DNA of 64,000 nt from Pseudomonas koreensis (GTDB taxonomy: Bacteria > Pseudomonadota > Gammaproteobacteria > Pseudomonadales > Pseudomonadaceae): positions 868,001 through 932,000 of the forward strand of contig NZ_JAAQYM010000001.1 in NCBI RefSeq assembly GCF_012986595.1. The letters run 5' to 3'. Of the stretch, positions 1 through 8,122 are shown one piece after another. The translations under genes were made by a program, and so were the position numbers. Each line of letters opens with the position of its first letter. Position 1 is the stretch's first letter. Under the pieces are notes generated by a model. That model was not told the origin of the DNA, made no database searches, and saw nothing but the letters and a program-made list of their open reading frames with translations.

Positions 1-857
1 TGATTCCAGAACTCGATATGCCGGGACACATGGACTGGATATTGCGCAACCGCCCGCAGTTTCAACTGAAGCTCAGCAACCAACAGGTCGTTTCGAAAGC
101 AATCGACTTCAGCCTTGAAGAAGCACGGGACTTTCTGAAGGTGCTGTTCTCCGATCTCATGCAAATGTTCGCGCAAAGCCAATACATCCATTTGGGCGCA
201 GATGAATACTTTCTTAACCCGATAACCCCGCAAAATACCCCTCAGTTGGCTGAATACGCCCGTAAAGCTTCCGCTAATCCTGCGGCCAACTCGGAGGATG
301 CGGTCCGATGCCTGGTCAACGAACTGGCCGAATTCCTGAGGGTGAAGGGCAGAACAGCGCGGGTCTGGAACGATGGCGCAGTACAGACAAACCAAATCAT
401 CGCGCTCGATAAACGCGTGCAAATCGAATGCTGGAGTATCTGGGGCAGCCTGCGGGGTGAACTGAACGTGCAGCAACTGGTTGATGCCGGTTACCGCGTG
501 CTCAACGCTCACGGAGATTTCTACTTCGTTGTTAACCCGACCTGGGACAACCTCTTGCACACCAGGCACTCGCCTCACGGCCTCTATGACGTATGGCGCG
601 CCAACCGGTTCATGGACAAGGCCGGTGGGGACTACACGGATATTCCTGCGCAAAGTCCGGCCATGGTGGGCGCGGGCATCCAACTATGGATAGAGGTGCC
701 ATCATTCAGTTCACCGGAGGAAATCTGGCCACAGCTAAAAGCGTGGTTGCTTCCGCTGGGGCAGCGCACCTGGGACTCACCGAATGCCCCGGCCCGCCAC
801 CAATCACTCTCGGTGGTCGCGCGCGCAGCAGCCCATCCGCCACCAGTGCCGTGGTGA
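1..857 (+). CDS. GH20 beta-N-acetylhexosaminidase, dispersin B-like (5' end outside window)
   Basis: This is the C-terminal 284 residues of a glycoside hydrolase family 20 enzyme; the frame is open from base 3, so the true start lies upstream. It opens with IPELDMPGH, the GH20 strand motif, followed by HLGADEY with the catalytic Asp-Glu pair encoded at bases 201-206. Further along are KGRTARVWNDG, YRVLNAHGDFYFVV and GAGIQLWIEV. This order resembles dispersin B, in which WNDG, a Tyr and the Trp-x-Glu line the GlcNAc pocket. The family removes terminal beta-linked GlcNAc; dispersin B cuts poly-N-acetylglucosamine of biofilms. Substrate and secretion cannot be judged without the N-terminus. The Pro/Ala-rich last 25 residues look like a non-conserved tail. 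Confidence 0.8.
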   Translation, partial: IPELDMPGHMDWILRNRPQFQLKLSNQQVVSKAIDFSLEEARDFLKVLFSDLMQMFAQSQYIHLGADEYFLNPITPQNTPQLAEYARKASANPAANSEDAVRCLVNELAEFLRVKGRTARVWNDGAVQTNQIIALDKRVQIECWSIWGSLRGELNVQQLVDAGYRVLNAHGDFYFVVNPTWDNLLHTRHSPHGLYDVWRANRFMDKAGGDYTDIPAQSPAMVGAGIQLWIEVPSFSSPEEIWPQLKAWLLPLGQRTWDSPNAPARHQSLSVVARAAAHPPPVPW

Positions 858-928
858 CAGCACACCCTTTCACAAATCCATCACGCAAGCGTCACAGGCA
901 CGACATGGCCTCAGCCGACACTGAGGTC

Positions 929-2104
929 ATGACGACAGCTCTGCATATCACCTTGATCAGCGAAACCTTCCCACCGGAAATCAATGGGGTGGCCAACACG
1001 CTTGGCCGCCTGTGCGATGGCTTGCGCGCGCGTGGGCATCAGGTGGAACTGGTGCGGCCGCGCCAGGCCGGCGATCCGCAGCGCGCCGAGGATGATGCGC
1101 TGTTGCTGTGTCGGGGATGGCCGCTGCCCGGGTATCCGGGGCTGCAATGGGGACAGTCGTCGATGCACAAGCTGCTGCGGCGCTGGAAACGCCAGCGGCC
1201 GGACGTGCTGTACATCGCCACCGAAGGCCCGCTCGGCTTGTCGGCCCTGCGCGCAGCACGACGGTTGGGGATCTCGGTGGTCAGCGGCTTTCACACCAAT
1301 TTCCAGCAGTACACCAACCAATACGGGCTGGGCTTGCTCACGCGCTTGCTGACCCACTATCTGCGCTGGTTCCACAACCGTTCGGCGATGACCCTGGTGC
1401 CGAGTGTCAGTCAACGTCTGGAACTGGAGCGCCGGCACTTCGACCGCCTCGCCCTGCTCTCTCGAGGCGTGGACAGCCAGTTGTTTCACCCGGCCAAGCG
1501 ACTCAACGGATTGCGTGAGCAATGGGGACTGAGCGAGCAGGACATTGCGGTAATTCACGTAGGACGCCTGGCCCCGGAGAAGAATCTGGGACTGCTCAGG
1601 CGCTGCTTCGACAAACTATGCAGCACGTATCCACAGCGCAACCTGAAGCTGATCGTGGTCGGTGACGGACCGCAACGGCTTGCGCTGGAAAAGGAGCTGC
1701 CGCAGGCCATCTTCTGCGGTTCACAACGCGGCGAAGCGCTGGCGGCGCACTATGCCTCCGGGGACCTTTTTCTGTTTCCGAGCATGACCGAAACCTTCGG
1801 CAATGTAGTGCTCGAAGCCTTGGCCTCCGGTCTGGGCGTGGTGGCGTACGATCAGGCTGCAGCGGCGCAGCACATCCGCCATGGCTACAACGGCGTGTTG
1901 GCCATGCCCGGTGATGAACAGGCATTCTGCGATGCGGCGGCGTGGTTGCTGGAAGAGGACGAGACGTTGCGTTGCGTGCGTCTGAATGCGCGCCAGCATG
2001 CCAGTCGCCAGGGCTGGGCGGCGATCATCGAGCAGTTTGAAAAGCATTTGCGGGGGGCGTGTGTCGGGGAGCAGGTGTTGCCGGATGCGCAGACATTGCC
2101 TTAG
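929..2104 (+). CDS. Glycosyltransferase family 4-type (GT-B), mannosyltransferase-like
   Basis: A 391-residue GT-B glycosyltransferase. The N-terminal half starts HITLISETFPPEINGVANTL, the usual opening of family 4 enzymes (PimB/MgtA-like), with an acceptor-side loop including SGFHTNFQQY. The C-terminal half carries VIHVGRLAPEKNLG and the E-x7-E nucleotide-sugar motif in ETFGNVVLEALASG. Related enzymes transfer mannose or glucose from GDP/UDP-sugars to lipids, so a cytoplasmic glycolipid role is inferred. The start is uncertain: ATG 929 begins just before the conserved strand, while in-frame ATG 905 would add eight residues; neither has a strong ribosome site. It lies 71 bases after the GH20 gene on the same strand and is closed by a REPIN. 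Confidence 0.8.
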   Translation: MTTALHITLISETFPPEINGVANTLGRLCDGLRARGHQVELVRPRQAGDPQRAEDDALLLCRGWPLPGYPGLQWGQSSMHKLLRRWKRQRPDVLYIATEGPLGLSALRAARRLGISVVSGFHTNFQQYTNQYGLGLLTRLLTHYLRWFHNRSAMTLVPSVSQRLELERRHFDRLALLSRGVDSQLFHPAKRLNGLREQWGLSEQDIAVIHVGRLAPEKNLGLLRRCFDKLCSTYPQRNLKLIVVGDGPQRLALEKELPQAIFCGSQRGEALAAHYASGDLFLFPSMTETFGNVVLEALASGLGVVAYDQAAAAQHIRHGYNGVLAMPGDEQAFCDAAAWLLEEDETLRCVRLNARQHASRQGWAAIIEQFEKHLRGACVGEQVLPDAQTLP

Positions 2105-2125
2105 GTTTCTGCAGATTTTGAAACA

Positions 2126-2197
2126 GCCATCGCGAGCAGGCTCACTCCTACAATTTGGAACGCATTCCAGTGTAGGAGTGAGCCTGCTCGCGATGGC
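2126..2197. repeat. REPIN, class A (GAGTGAGCCTGCTCGCGA type)
   Basis: Two inverted 27-base arms (2126-2152 and 2171-2197) surround an 18-base loop. The outer ends read GCCATCGCGAGCAGG and the inner ends TGTAGGAGTGAG. It lies between the convergent 3' ends of the glycosyltransferase and the OYE gene, the usual position for Pseudomonas REP pairs. The same class recurs at 7933-8022. Confidence 0.9.
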
Positions 2198-2214
2198 GTC
2201 GGTACTGACAGCGC

Positions 2215-3318
2215 TTAAACCAGCGTCATCAACGCCTCGCGGCTGAACGGCAGAATGTCCTGTTCACGCCCTTCACGCACTTTCAGCGCCCAGTCCGGGT
2301 CCACCAGCAGCGCACGGCCCACCGCCACCAGATCGAACTCGTCGTTGTTCAGACGCTCCAGCAGTTTCTCCAGGCTCGCCGGTTGCGCGACCTTGTCGGT
2401 GTTGACCATGAATTGCAGGAATTCGCCGTCGAGGCCGACGCTGCCCACGGTGATGGTCGGCTTGCCGGTCAGCTTGCGGGTCCAGCCGGCCAGGTTCAGC
2501 TCGGAACCGTCGAACTCAGGCTCCCAGAAACGCCGCGTCGAGCAGTGGAAAATGTCCACACCCGCGTCAGACAGCGGCTTGAGGAATTCACCCAGCGCTT
2601 CCGGAGTTTGCACCAGACGTGCGGTGTAGTCCTGCTGCTTCCACTGGGAGAAACGGAAGATGATCGGGAACCCTTCGCCGACCGCGGCACGCACCGCCTG
2701 GATCAATTCGATGGCGAAACGCGAACGGTTGGCCAGGCTGCCGCCGTATTCGTCGGTGCGCTGGTTGCTGCCTTCCCAGAAGAACTGGTCGATCAGGTAG
2801 CCGTGGGCACCGTGGATTTCCACACCGTCCATGCCAATGCTTTGCGCATCCTTGGCGGCCTGGGCGAACGCAGCAATCACGTCCTGGATGTCCTGCCGGG
2901 TCATGCCGTGCACCACGACCTGACCGTCCTTGAGTTTTTCCGACGGGCCGTAACCCGGCACGCTGGCGTCCGGCTCGGTGCCGATGCGGCGTACGCTGCC
3001 CACGTGCCACAGTTGCGGAACGATTTTGCCGCCCTCGGCATGCACCGCGTCGACGACTTTTTTCCAGCCAGCCAACGGGGCATCACCGAAGAACTGAGGC
3101 ACATTCGGGTAGCCATTGGAGGCTACGTGGCCAACGGTGGTGCCTTCGGTGATGATCAGGCCGACGCCGGCGGCGGCACGACGACGGTAGTACTCGATGA
3201 CTTTGGAGTTCGGTACGCCACCCGGGGAAAACGAGCGGGTCATCGGCGCCATGACCACACGGGTCGGCAGTTCGAGGGCACCGAGGTGGAAGGGTTTGAA
3301 CAAGGCTTGAACGGGCAT
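2215..3318 (-). CDS. NADH:flavin oxidoreductase, Old Yellow Enzyme family
   Basis: A 367-residue FMN-dependent TIM-barrel enzyme of the OYE family, which reduces activated C=C bonds of enals, enones or related electrophiles with NAD(P)H. Visible signatures are LFKPFHLGALELPTRVVMAPMTR at the N-terminus (FMN strand), QLWHVGS, and DGVEIHGAHGYLIDQFF, with the HGAH pair binding the substrate carbonyl, then NQRTDEYGGSLANRSRF. The ATG at 3318 was chosen because GGAG lies upstream at good spacing and the barrel begins immediately; an in-frame extension to 3354 has no such support. It appears monocistronic, with a terminator-bounded gpx gene upstream. The physiological substrate cannot be told from sequence. 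Confidence 0.88.
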   Translation of the reverse strand: MPVQALFKPFHLGALELPTRVVMAPMTRSFSPGGVPNSKVIEYYRRRAAAGVGLIITEGTTVGHVASNGYPNVPQFFGDAPLAGWKKVVDAVHAEGGKIVPQLWHVGSVRRIGTEPDASVPGYGPSEKLKDGQVVVHGMTRQDIQDVIAAFAQAAKDAQSIGMDGVEIHGAHGYLIDQFFWEGSNQRTDEYGGSLANRSRFAIELIQAVRAAVGEGFPIIFRFSQWKQQDYTARLVQTPEALGEFLKPLSDAGVDIFHCSTRRFWEPEFDGSELNLAGWTRKLTGKPTITVGSVGLDGEFLQFMVNTDKVAQPASLEKLLERLNNDEFDLVAVGRALLVDPDWALKVREGREQDILPFSREALMTLV

Positions 3319-3437
3319 CGGGAGGCTCCACGAAAAGTTATCGACAGGCATCAATCTATATGACGGCGATAATATGCAGCTCCGTTCTCACGCGATAGCA
3401 CTATTGATAAGAATGATTAAGGCTCAAAAGGCAGGCG

Positions 3438-3472
3438 AAAAAAATCGCAGCTCGAGGGCTGCGATTTTTTTG
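3438..3472 (-). terminator. Rho-independent terminator after gpx
   Basis: The stem AAATCGCAG / CTGCGATTT surrounds the loop CTCGAGGG and has A/T runs on both sides, so on the minus strand it ends in a T-run directly beyond the gpx stop codon. Symmetry makes it potentially bidirectional. Confidence 0.85.
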
Positions 3473-3474
3473 TT

Positions 3475-3957
3475 TCAGCTCAGCGCTTTTTCAATCGCAT
3501 GAACGATGGTCGGATCATCCGGCGCGGTGCGCGGCGAGAACCGCGCCAGCACCCGGCCGTCCTTGCCGAGCAGAAACTTCTCGAAGTTCCAGGTGATATC
3601 CCCGGGAAACTCCGCGCCCTCGCCCGCCAACAAGCGGTAGAGCTGATGACGATCATGACCGTTGACTTCGAGCTTGCTCGACAACGGAAATGTCACGCCA
3701 TAGTTGAGGCTGCAGAATTCCTGGATTTCCTGTTCGCTGCCTGGCTCCTGCCCGGCAAACTGGTTGCACGGCAGGCCCAGCACACTGAAACCTTTGTCCT
3801 TGAATTGCTGATAGAGGTTTTCCAGCGCTGCGTACTGTGGGGTCAAGCCGCATTTGGAGGCGACGTTGACCACCAGCACGACTTGGCCCTTGAAAGGCGC
3901 CAGCGGTAGCTCCTGACCATCCAGGGCTGTCAACTTAAGGTCGTGAAAAGCACTCAT
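3475..3957 (-). CDS. Glutathione peroxidase family protein (thioredoxin-type)
   Basis: A 160-residue GPx-family peroxidase that reduces H2O2 and organic hydroperoxides. The peroxidatic cysteine is Cys36 in NVASKCGLTPQ; the remaining tetrad is Gln70 in CNQFAGQEP and Trp123-Asn124 in WNFEKFL. It has Cys rather than selenocysteine, and an extra Cys82 (EFCSLNYG) suits the two-cysteine, thioredoxin-dependent mechanism common in bacteria; that is inference. GGAG lies about six bases before ATG 3957. It is followed by a strong terminator and preceded by the terminator of slyD, so it is a single-gene unit. The order gpx-slyD-pta resembles P. aeruginosa. Confidence 0.92.
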   Translation of the reverse strand: MSAFHDLKLTALDGQELPLAPFKGQVVLVVNVASKCGLTPQYAALENLYQQFKDKGFSVLGLPCNQFAGQEPGSEQEIQEFCSLNYGVTFPLSSKLEVNGHDRHQLYRLLAGEGAEFPGDITWNFEKFLLGKDGRVLARFSPRTAPDDPTIVHAIEKALS

Positions 3958-4028
3958 GACGTACTCCAGGATTCCCGTGTTCTACTCGAAACAGCCACTT
4001 GGCGAGAGCACCAAGGACAGCCGCGGAC

Positions 4029-4050
4029 TAAAAAGGCGCCCGCGGGCGCC
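4029..4050 (-). terminator. Rho-independent terminator after slyD
   Basis: The perfect palindrome GGCGCCCGCGGGCGCC at 4035-4050 is followed on the minus strand by a T-run (bases 4034-4030), 31 bases beyond the slyD stop. Confidence 0.85.
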
Positions 4051-4080
4051 TCTCCAGTACTCGAAGCTTAGCGCAGAAAA

Positions 4081-4566
4081 TCAGTGGTGATGGCCACCTT
4101 CGCCATGGACGTGGCCATGAGCGACTTCTTCCTGGCTGGCGTCACGGATATCAACGACCTTCACTTTGAAGTTCAGGCGCTGACCGGCCAGTGGGTGGTT
4201 ACCGTCAACGGTGACGTCGTCGCCGTCCAGGTCACGGATGGTCACGATCTGCATCTGGCCGTCCGGCGCCGAAGCGTGGAACTGCATGCCGACTTCCAGC
4301 TCGTCAACGCCTTCGAACATGCTGCGGCTCAGGGTGCTGACCAGTTCGGCAGCGTATTCGCCGTAAGCGTCTTCCGGCTCAACGGAAACTTCCAGCTCGT
4401 CACCAACAGCCTTGCCTTCCAGAGCTTTTTCCAGGCCCGGGATGATGTTGCCTGCGCCTTGCAGGTAGACCAGCGGAGCGCCGCCGGCGGAGCTGTCGAT
4501 GACCTCACCAGCGTCGTTGGTCAGGGTATAGTCGATGGAGACAGCCTTATTGGCGGCGATCAGCAT
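4081..4566 (-). CDS. slyD: FKBP-type peptidyl-prolyl isomerase SlyD
   Basis: A 161-residue SlyD: the split FKBP domain (residues about 1-70 and 125-150) begins NKAVSIDYTLTNDAGEVIDSS, with YLQGAGNIIPGLEKALEGK at the active site, interrupted by the insert-in-flap chaperone domain (DAYGEYAAELVSTLSRSMF). It ends in a short His-rich tail, HGHVHGEGGHHH, which in SlyD binds Ni2+ and supports hydrogenase or urease metal delivery; the tail here is much shorter than in E. coli. ATG 4566 has AAGG about nine bases upstream and starts at the conserved domain, so the in-frame extension to 4665 is rejected. The start codon overlaps, head to head, the proposed start of the DUF3565 gene. Confidence 0.93.
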   Translation of the reverse strand: MLIAANKAVSIDYTLTNDAGEVIDSSAGGAPLVYLQGAGNIIPGLEKALEGKAVGDELEVSVEPEDAYGEYAAELVSTLSRSMFEGVDELEVGMQFHASAPDGQMQIVTIRDLDGDDVTVDGNHPLAGQRLNFKVKVVDIRDASQEEVAHGHVHGEGGHHH

Positions 4567-4861
4567 GGGGCGAGACCTTTTGCAGAAGAATATAGAAAGG
4601 CCAAGTTTAGCGAAGCAATCGCGCGAAAGCGAACACAACCCGGACAAACGGGATTCGACGATCACCGGTTTCCATCAGGACGAGGACGGTCACTGGGTGG
4701 CCGAGCTTTCCTGTGGCCATACTCAACACTTGCGTCATCAGCCGCCATGGCAATCGCGCGCCTGGGTCCTTGACCCGGCGCAACGTATTGAAAAAATAGG
4801 CCAACCCTTTGCCTGCGGTTGGTGCGCACAAGGCTCGGTTAGCGATAACCTTGGCGACTGA
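4565..4861 (+). CDS. DUF3565 domain protein (small Cys/His-rich)
   Basis: A small protein of about 98 residues whose second half matches DUF3565: GFHQDEDGHWVAELSCGHTQ, HLRHQPPW and PFACGWC. The CGH, HxxH and CxxC spacing suggests a zinc-ribbon-like fold, but the function is unknown. The N-terminal 45 residues are polar and not characteristic of the family. ATG 4565 overlaps the divergent slyD start codon inside a CATG, so both upstream regions would lie in the other gene; TTG 4580, preceded by GGCGAG, is a possible alternative start. It ends 60 bases before pta and may be cotranscribed with it. In P. aeruginosa, from memory, this position holds ackA. Confidence 0.7.
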   Translation: MGRDLLQKNIERPSLAKQSRESEHNPDKRDSTITGFHQDEDGHWVAELSCGHTQHLRHQPPWQSRAWVLDPAQRIEKIGQPFACGWCAQGSVSDNLGD

Positions 4862-4921
4862 ATTTCGGTAGGCAGTCACGTATAGATCGCCACCATTGCC
4901 ATGCACCCTTAGAGAATTCGC

Positions 4922-7021
4922 ATGCAAACTTTTTTTATCGCGCCCACCGATTTTGGCGTGGGTCTGACCTCCATCAGCCTCGGGCTGGTGCGTACCCTGG
5001 AGCGGGCCGGACTGAAAGTCGGCTTCTTCAAGCCGATCGCCCAACCGCATCCGGGCGACACCGGTCCTGAGCGCTCCACCGAACTGGTGGCGCGCACCCA
5101 TGGCCTGAAACCACCACAACCCTTGGGCCTGGCCCACGTCGAGCGGATGCTTGGCGACGGTCAGCTCGACGAACTGCTCGAAGAAATCATCGCCCTTTAT
5201 CAGCAAGCCGCCATTGGCAAAGACGTGCTGGTGGTCGAAGGCATGGTGCCGACCCGCAGCGCCAGCTACGCCGCGCGGGTCAATCTGCACCTGGCGAAGA
5301 GCCTGGATGCCGAAGTGATTCTGGTCTCGGCCCCGGAAAACGAAGTGCTCGCCGAACTCTCCGGTCGCGTGGAACTGCAGGCGCAGTTGTTTGGCGGCCC
5401 GAAAGACCCGAAGGTCCTGGGCGTGATCCTCAACAAGGTCAAGACCGATGAGAGCATGGACGCCTTCGCCACGCGGCTGAAGGAACATTCGCCGTTGTTG
5501 CGCAGCGGGGATTTCCGCCTGCTCGGCTGCATTCCATTCCAGCCGGAACTCAACGCGCCACGCACCCGCGACGTCGCTGACCTGATGGGCGCGCAGGTGC
5601 TCAACGCCGGCGACTACGAAACCCGGCGCATGACCAAAATCATCATTTGTGCGCGCACCATGCGCAACACCGTGGAGCTGCTCAAGCCCGGTGTGCTGGT
5701 GGTGACCCCGGGCGACCGTGACGACATTATCCTCGCGGTCAGCCTCGCGGCACTCAATGGCGTACCGCTGGCCGGCCTGCTGTTGACCAGCGACACCCTG
5801 CCCGATCCGCGCATCATGGACTTGTGCCGTGGCGCGTTGCAGGCCGGTTTGCCGGTGTTGTCGGTGAGCACCGGCTCCTACGACACCGCCAACCTGCTCA
5901 ATGGCCTGAACAAGGAAATCCCCATCGATGACCGCGAACGCGCGGAGATCATCACCGATTTCGTCGCCAGCCATCTCGACGCCAAATGGCTGCACCAGCG
6001 CTGCGGCACACCACGGGAAATGCGTCTGTCGCCTGCCGTGTTCCGTTATCAACTGATTCAACGCGCGCAGTCGGCGAACAAACGCATCGTCCTGCCCGAA
6101 GGCAGCGAACCGCTCACCGTGCAAGCGGCGGCGATCTGCCAGGAGCGCGGAATCGCCCGTTGCGTGTTGCTGGCCAAACCCGAGGACGTCGAGGCCGTGG
6201 CCCGCGCTCAGGGCATCGAGTTGCCGCCGGGGCTGGAGATTCTCGATCCGGACCTGATCCGCGAACGCTATATCGAGCCGATGGTCGCCCTGCGCAAGAG
6301 CAAAAGCCTCAACGCGCCGATGGCCGAACAGCAACTGGAAGACACCGTGGTGATCGGCACCATGATGCTCGCCCTCGATGAAGTCGACGGACTGGTCTCC
6401 GGGGTGATCAACACCACTGCCAATACGATCCGCCCGGCCCTGCAGCTGATCAAAACGGCACCGGGCTGCACGCTTGTGTCGTCGGTGTTTTTCATGCTGT
6501 TTCCCGAAGAAGTGCTGGTCTACGGCGACTGCGTAATGAACCCGCACCCGAGTGCTGCGGAACTGGCCGAGATCGCCCTGCAAAGCGCTGACTCGGCCGC
6601 GGCTTTCGGCATCACCCCACGGGTGGCGATGATCAGCTACTCCAGCGGTGAATCCGCCAGCGGCGAGGAAGTCGAGAAGGTGCGCGAGGCCACCCTGCTG
6701 GCCCACGAGCAACAGCATTCGCTGCTGATCGACGGTCCGCTGCAATACGATGCCGCCGCCAACGCGGAAGTCGCCCGGCAACTGGCGCCGAACAGCCAGG
6801 TCGCCGGTCGCGCCACGGTGTTCGTGTTCCCCGACCTGAACACCGGCAACACCACCCACAAAGCCGTGCAGCGCAGCGCCGACTGCGTCAGCCTCGGGCC
6901 GATGCTGCAAGGCCTGCGCAAACCGGTGAATGATCTGCCGCGCGGCGCGCAGGTCGACGACATCGTCTACACCATCGCCCTCACTGCGATTCAAGCCGCC
7001 AACCGACCTATGGATGTGTAA
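4922..7021 (+). CDS. pta: Phosphate acetyltransferase
   Basis: A 699-residue class II Pta, interconverting acetyl-CoA plus phosphate with acetyl phosphate and CoA. The N-terminal 200 residues form a dethiobiotin-synthetase-like P-loop domain (MQTFFIAPTDFGVGLTSI; the Walker loop is degenerate, FGVGLTS). A DRTGG domain sits in the middle, and the PTA catalytic domain starts near residue 375 (LSPAVFRYQLIQRAQ, then IVLPEGSEPLTVQAA) and includes DGLVSGVINTTANTIRPALQLI, SVFFMLFP and FPDLNTGNTTHKAVQRSA. The stop codon directly abuts the ATG of the next gene, indicating one transcript. No acetate kinase gene is adjacent, so partner and flux direction are open. Confidence 0.95.
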   Translation: MQTFFIAPTDFGVGLTSISLGLVRTLERAGLKVGFFKPIAQPHPGDTGPERSTELVARTHGLKPPQPLGLAHVERMLGDGQLDELLEEIIALYQQAAIGKDVLVVEGMVPTRSASYAARVNLHLAKSLDAEVILVSAPENEVLAELSGRVELQAQLFGGPKDPKVLGVILNKVKTDESMDAFATRLKEHSPLLRSGDFRLLGCIPFQPELNAPRTRDVADLMGAQVLNAGDYETRRMTKIIICARTMRNTVELLKPGVLVVTPGDRDDIILAVSLAALNGVPLAGLLLTSDTLPDPRIMDLCRGALQAGLPVLSVSTGSYDTANLLNGLNKEIPIDDRERAEIITDFVASHLDAKWLHQRCGTPREMRLSPAVFRYQLIQRAQSANKRIVLPEGSEPLTVQAAAICQERGIARCVLLAKPEDVEAVARAQGIELPPGLEILDPDLIRERYIEPMVALRKSKSLNAPMAEQQLEDTVVIGTMMLALDEVDGLVSGVINTTANTIRPALQLIKTAPGCTLVSSVFFMLFPEEVLVYGDCVMNPHPSAAELAEIALQSADSAAAFGITPRVAMISYSSGESASGEEVEKVREATLLAHEQQHSLLIDGPLQYDAAANAEVARQLAPNSQVAGRATVFVFPDLNTGNTTHKAVQRSADCVSLGPMLQGLRKPVNDLPRGAQVDDIVYTIALTAIQAANRPMDV

Positions 7022-7927
7022 ATGCTGGATTTTCTCCCTGCACCGTTGCGCGGCGTGATCGCCTCGCTGTTGTTGGCACTCAACACGATTCTGCTGTGCT
7101 CGTTCCTGTTCTGCGTGGCGCTGATCAAAATGCTGCCGTTCGACCTCGCCCGCCGCGCCTCGCTGTGGCTGATGAGCCACACCCACGAAGCGTGGATCAG
7201 TAACAACAAGGCCTGGATGAACCTGGTGCGCCGCACGCGCTGGCACATCAGCGGCCTGCAAGGCCTGGACTACCAACACTCGTACCTGATCACCAGCAAC
7301 CACCAGAGCTGGGTCGATATTCTGGTGCTGCAATACGTGCTCAACCGGCGTATTCAACCGCTGAAATTCTTCCTCAAGCAGGAGCTGATCTGGGTCCCGG
7401 TGATCGGACTGGCGTGGTGGGCGCTGGGCTTCCCGTTCATGAAGCGTTATTCCAAGGCCTACCTGGAAAAGCATCCGGAGAAGAAAGGCAAAGACCTGGA
7501 AACCACGCGCAAGACCTGCGCGAAATTCCGCAACAACCCGGTGGGGATTTTCAACTTCGTCGAAGGCACGCGTTTCACCGAAGGCAAGCATGCGCAGCAG
7601 CAATCTCCATTCAAATACCTGCTCAAGCCCAAGGCCGGCGGCATCGCCTTTGTGCTGGATGCGATGGGTGAACAGCTGGAGTCGATCGTCAACGTGACCA
7701 TCCACTATCCGGGTGGGCGTCCGGGCTTCTGGGACCTGTTGTGCGGCAATGTGCGGGACGTGGTGGTGCACTTTGAAGAGCTGCAGATTCCGCCGGCGTT
7801 CATCGGCAAGAACTACGATCAGGACGGCGAGTATCGCCTGCAGTTCCAGGGCTGGATCAATCAGCTGTGGCAAGACAAGGACGCGTTGCTGGAACAGATG
7901 CACCGCGAATACACAGACAAGCTCTAA
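7022..7927 (+). CDS. YihG-like membrane acyltransferase (PlsC family)
   Basis: A 301-residue acyltransferase of the PlsC/LPLAT superfamily, YihG type. The N-terminal 40 residues form a hydrophobic membrane segment (LLLALNTILLCSFLFCVAL). The catalytic block I is NHQSWVDIL (His-x4-Asp) near residue 98, block II is FLKQELIWVPVIGLAWW, and block III is NFVEGTRFTEGKH, binding the glycerol-phosphate head. These enzymes acylate lysophosphatidate or similar lipids at the inner membrane; YihG affects phospholipid acyl composition in E. coli. The ATG follows the pta stop with no gap, so translation is likely coupled. A REPIN and a bidirectional terminator close the unit. Confidence 0.88.
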   Translation: MLDFLPAPLRGVIASLLLALNTILLCSFLFCVALIKMLPFDLARRASLWLMSHTHEAWISNNKAWMNLVRRTRWHISGLQGLDYQHSYLITSNHQSWVDILVLQYVLNRRIQPLKFFLKQELIWVPVIGLAWWALGFPFMKRYSKAYLEKHPEKKGKDLETTRKTCAKFRNNPVGIFNFVEGTRFTEGKHAQQQSPFKYLLKPKAGGIAFVLDAMGEQLESIVNVTIHYPGGRPGFWDLLCGNVRDVVVHFEELQIPPAFIGKNYDQDGEYRLQFQGWINQLWQDKDALLEQMHREYTDKL

Positions 7928-7932
7928 TCCCC

Positions 7933-8022
7933 TGTAGGAGTGAGCCTGCTCGCGATAGCGGTGGATCAGCCACCAACAATCTTGAATGACACACCGCTAT
8001 CGCGAGCAGGCTCACTCCTACA
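7933..8022. repeat. REPIN, class A
   Basis: Inverted arms of about 31 bases (left 7933-7963; right ends 8022) share TGTAGGAGTGAGCCTGCTCG with the element at 2126. It sits between the convergent acyltransferase and cysNC genes, just before their shared terminator. Confidence 0.9.
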
Positions 8023-8047
8023 ATTGACCGAGTTGGCCCGAATAAAA

Positions 8048-8082
8048 AAGCCCGCCGATGATCACTCATCGGCGGGCTTTTT
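8048..8082. terminator. Bidirectional Rho-independent terminator
   Basis: The stem GCCCGCCGATGA / TCATCGGCGGGC (8050-8077) is flanked by an A-run on the left and a T-run on the right, so it can serve both the acyltransferase (+) and cysNC (-) transcripts. Confidence 0.9.
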
Positions 8083-8122
8083 CTTGCAGCTTGAAACTAG
8101 AAGCTTGTCGCTGCTTTATTGC

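Noticed and set aside
593..928. Long N-terminal extension of the glycosyltransferase inside the GH20 gene
   Set aside because: The extension overlaps GH20 coding sequence in another frame and is not like any glycosyltransferase N-terminus.
3403..3425. AT-rich GATAAGAATGATTA upstream of the OYE gene as a Fur box
   Set aside because: Only one hexamer approximates the Fur unit and there is no symmetric partner, unlike the clear site at 35391.
4607..7903. A 1098-codon open frame on the minus strand opposite pta and the acyltransferase
   Set aside because: It is the antisense shadow of two well-supported genes in high-GC DNA, with low-complexity His/Gln/Arg-rich translation and no domain.
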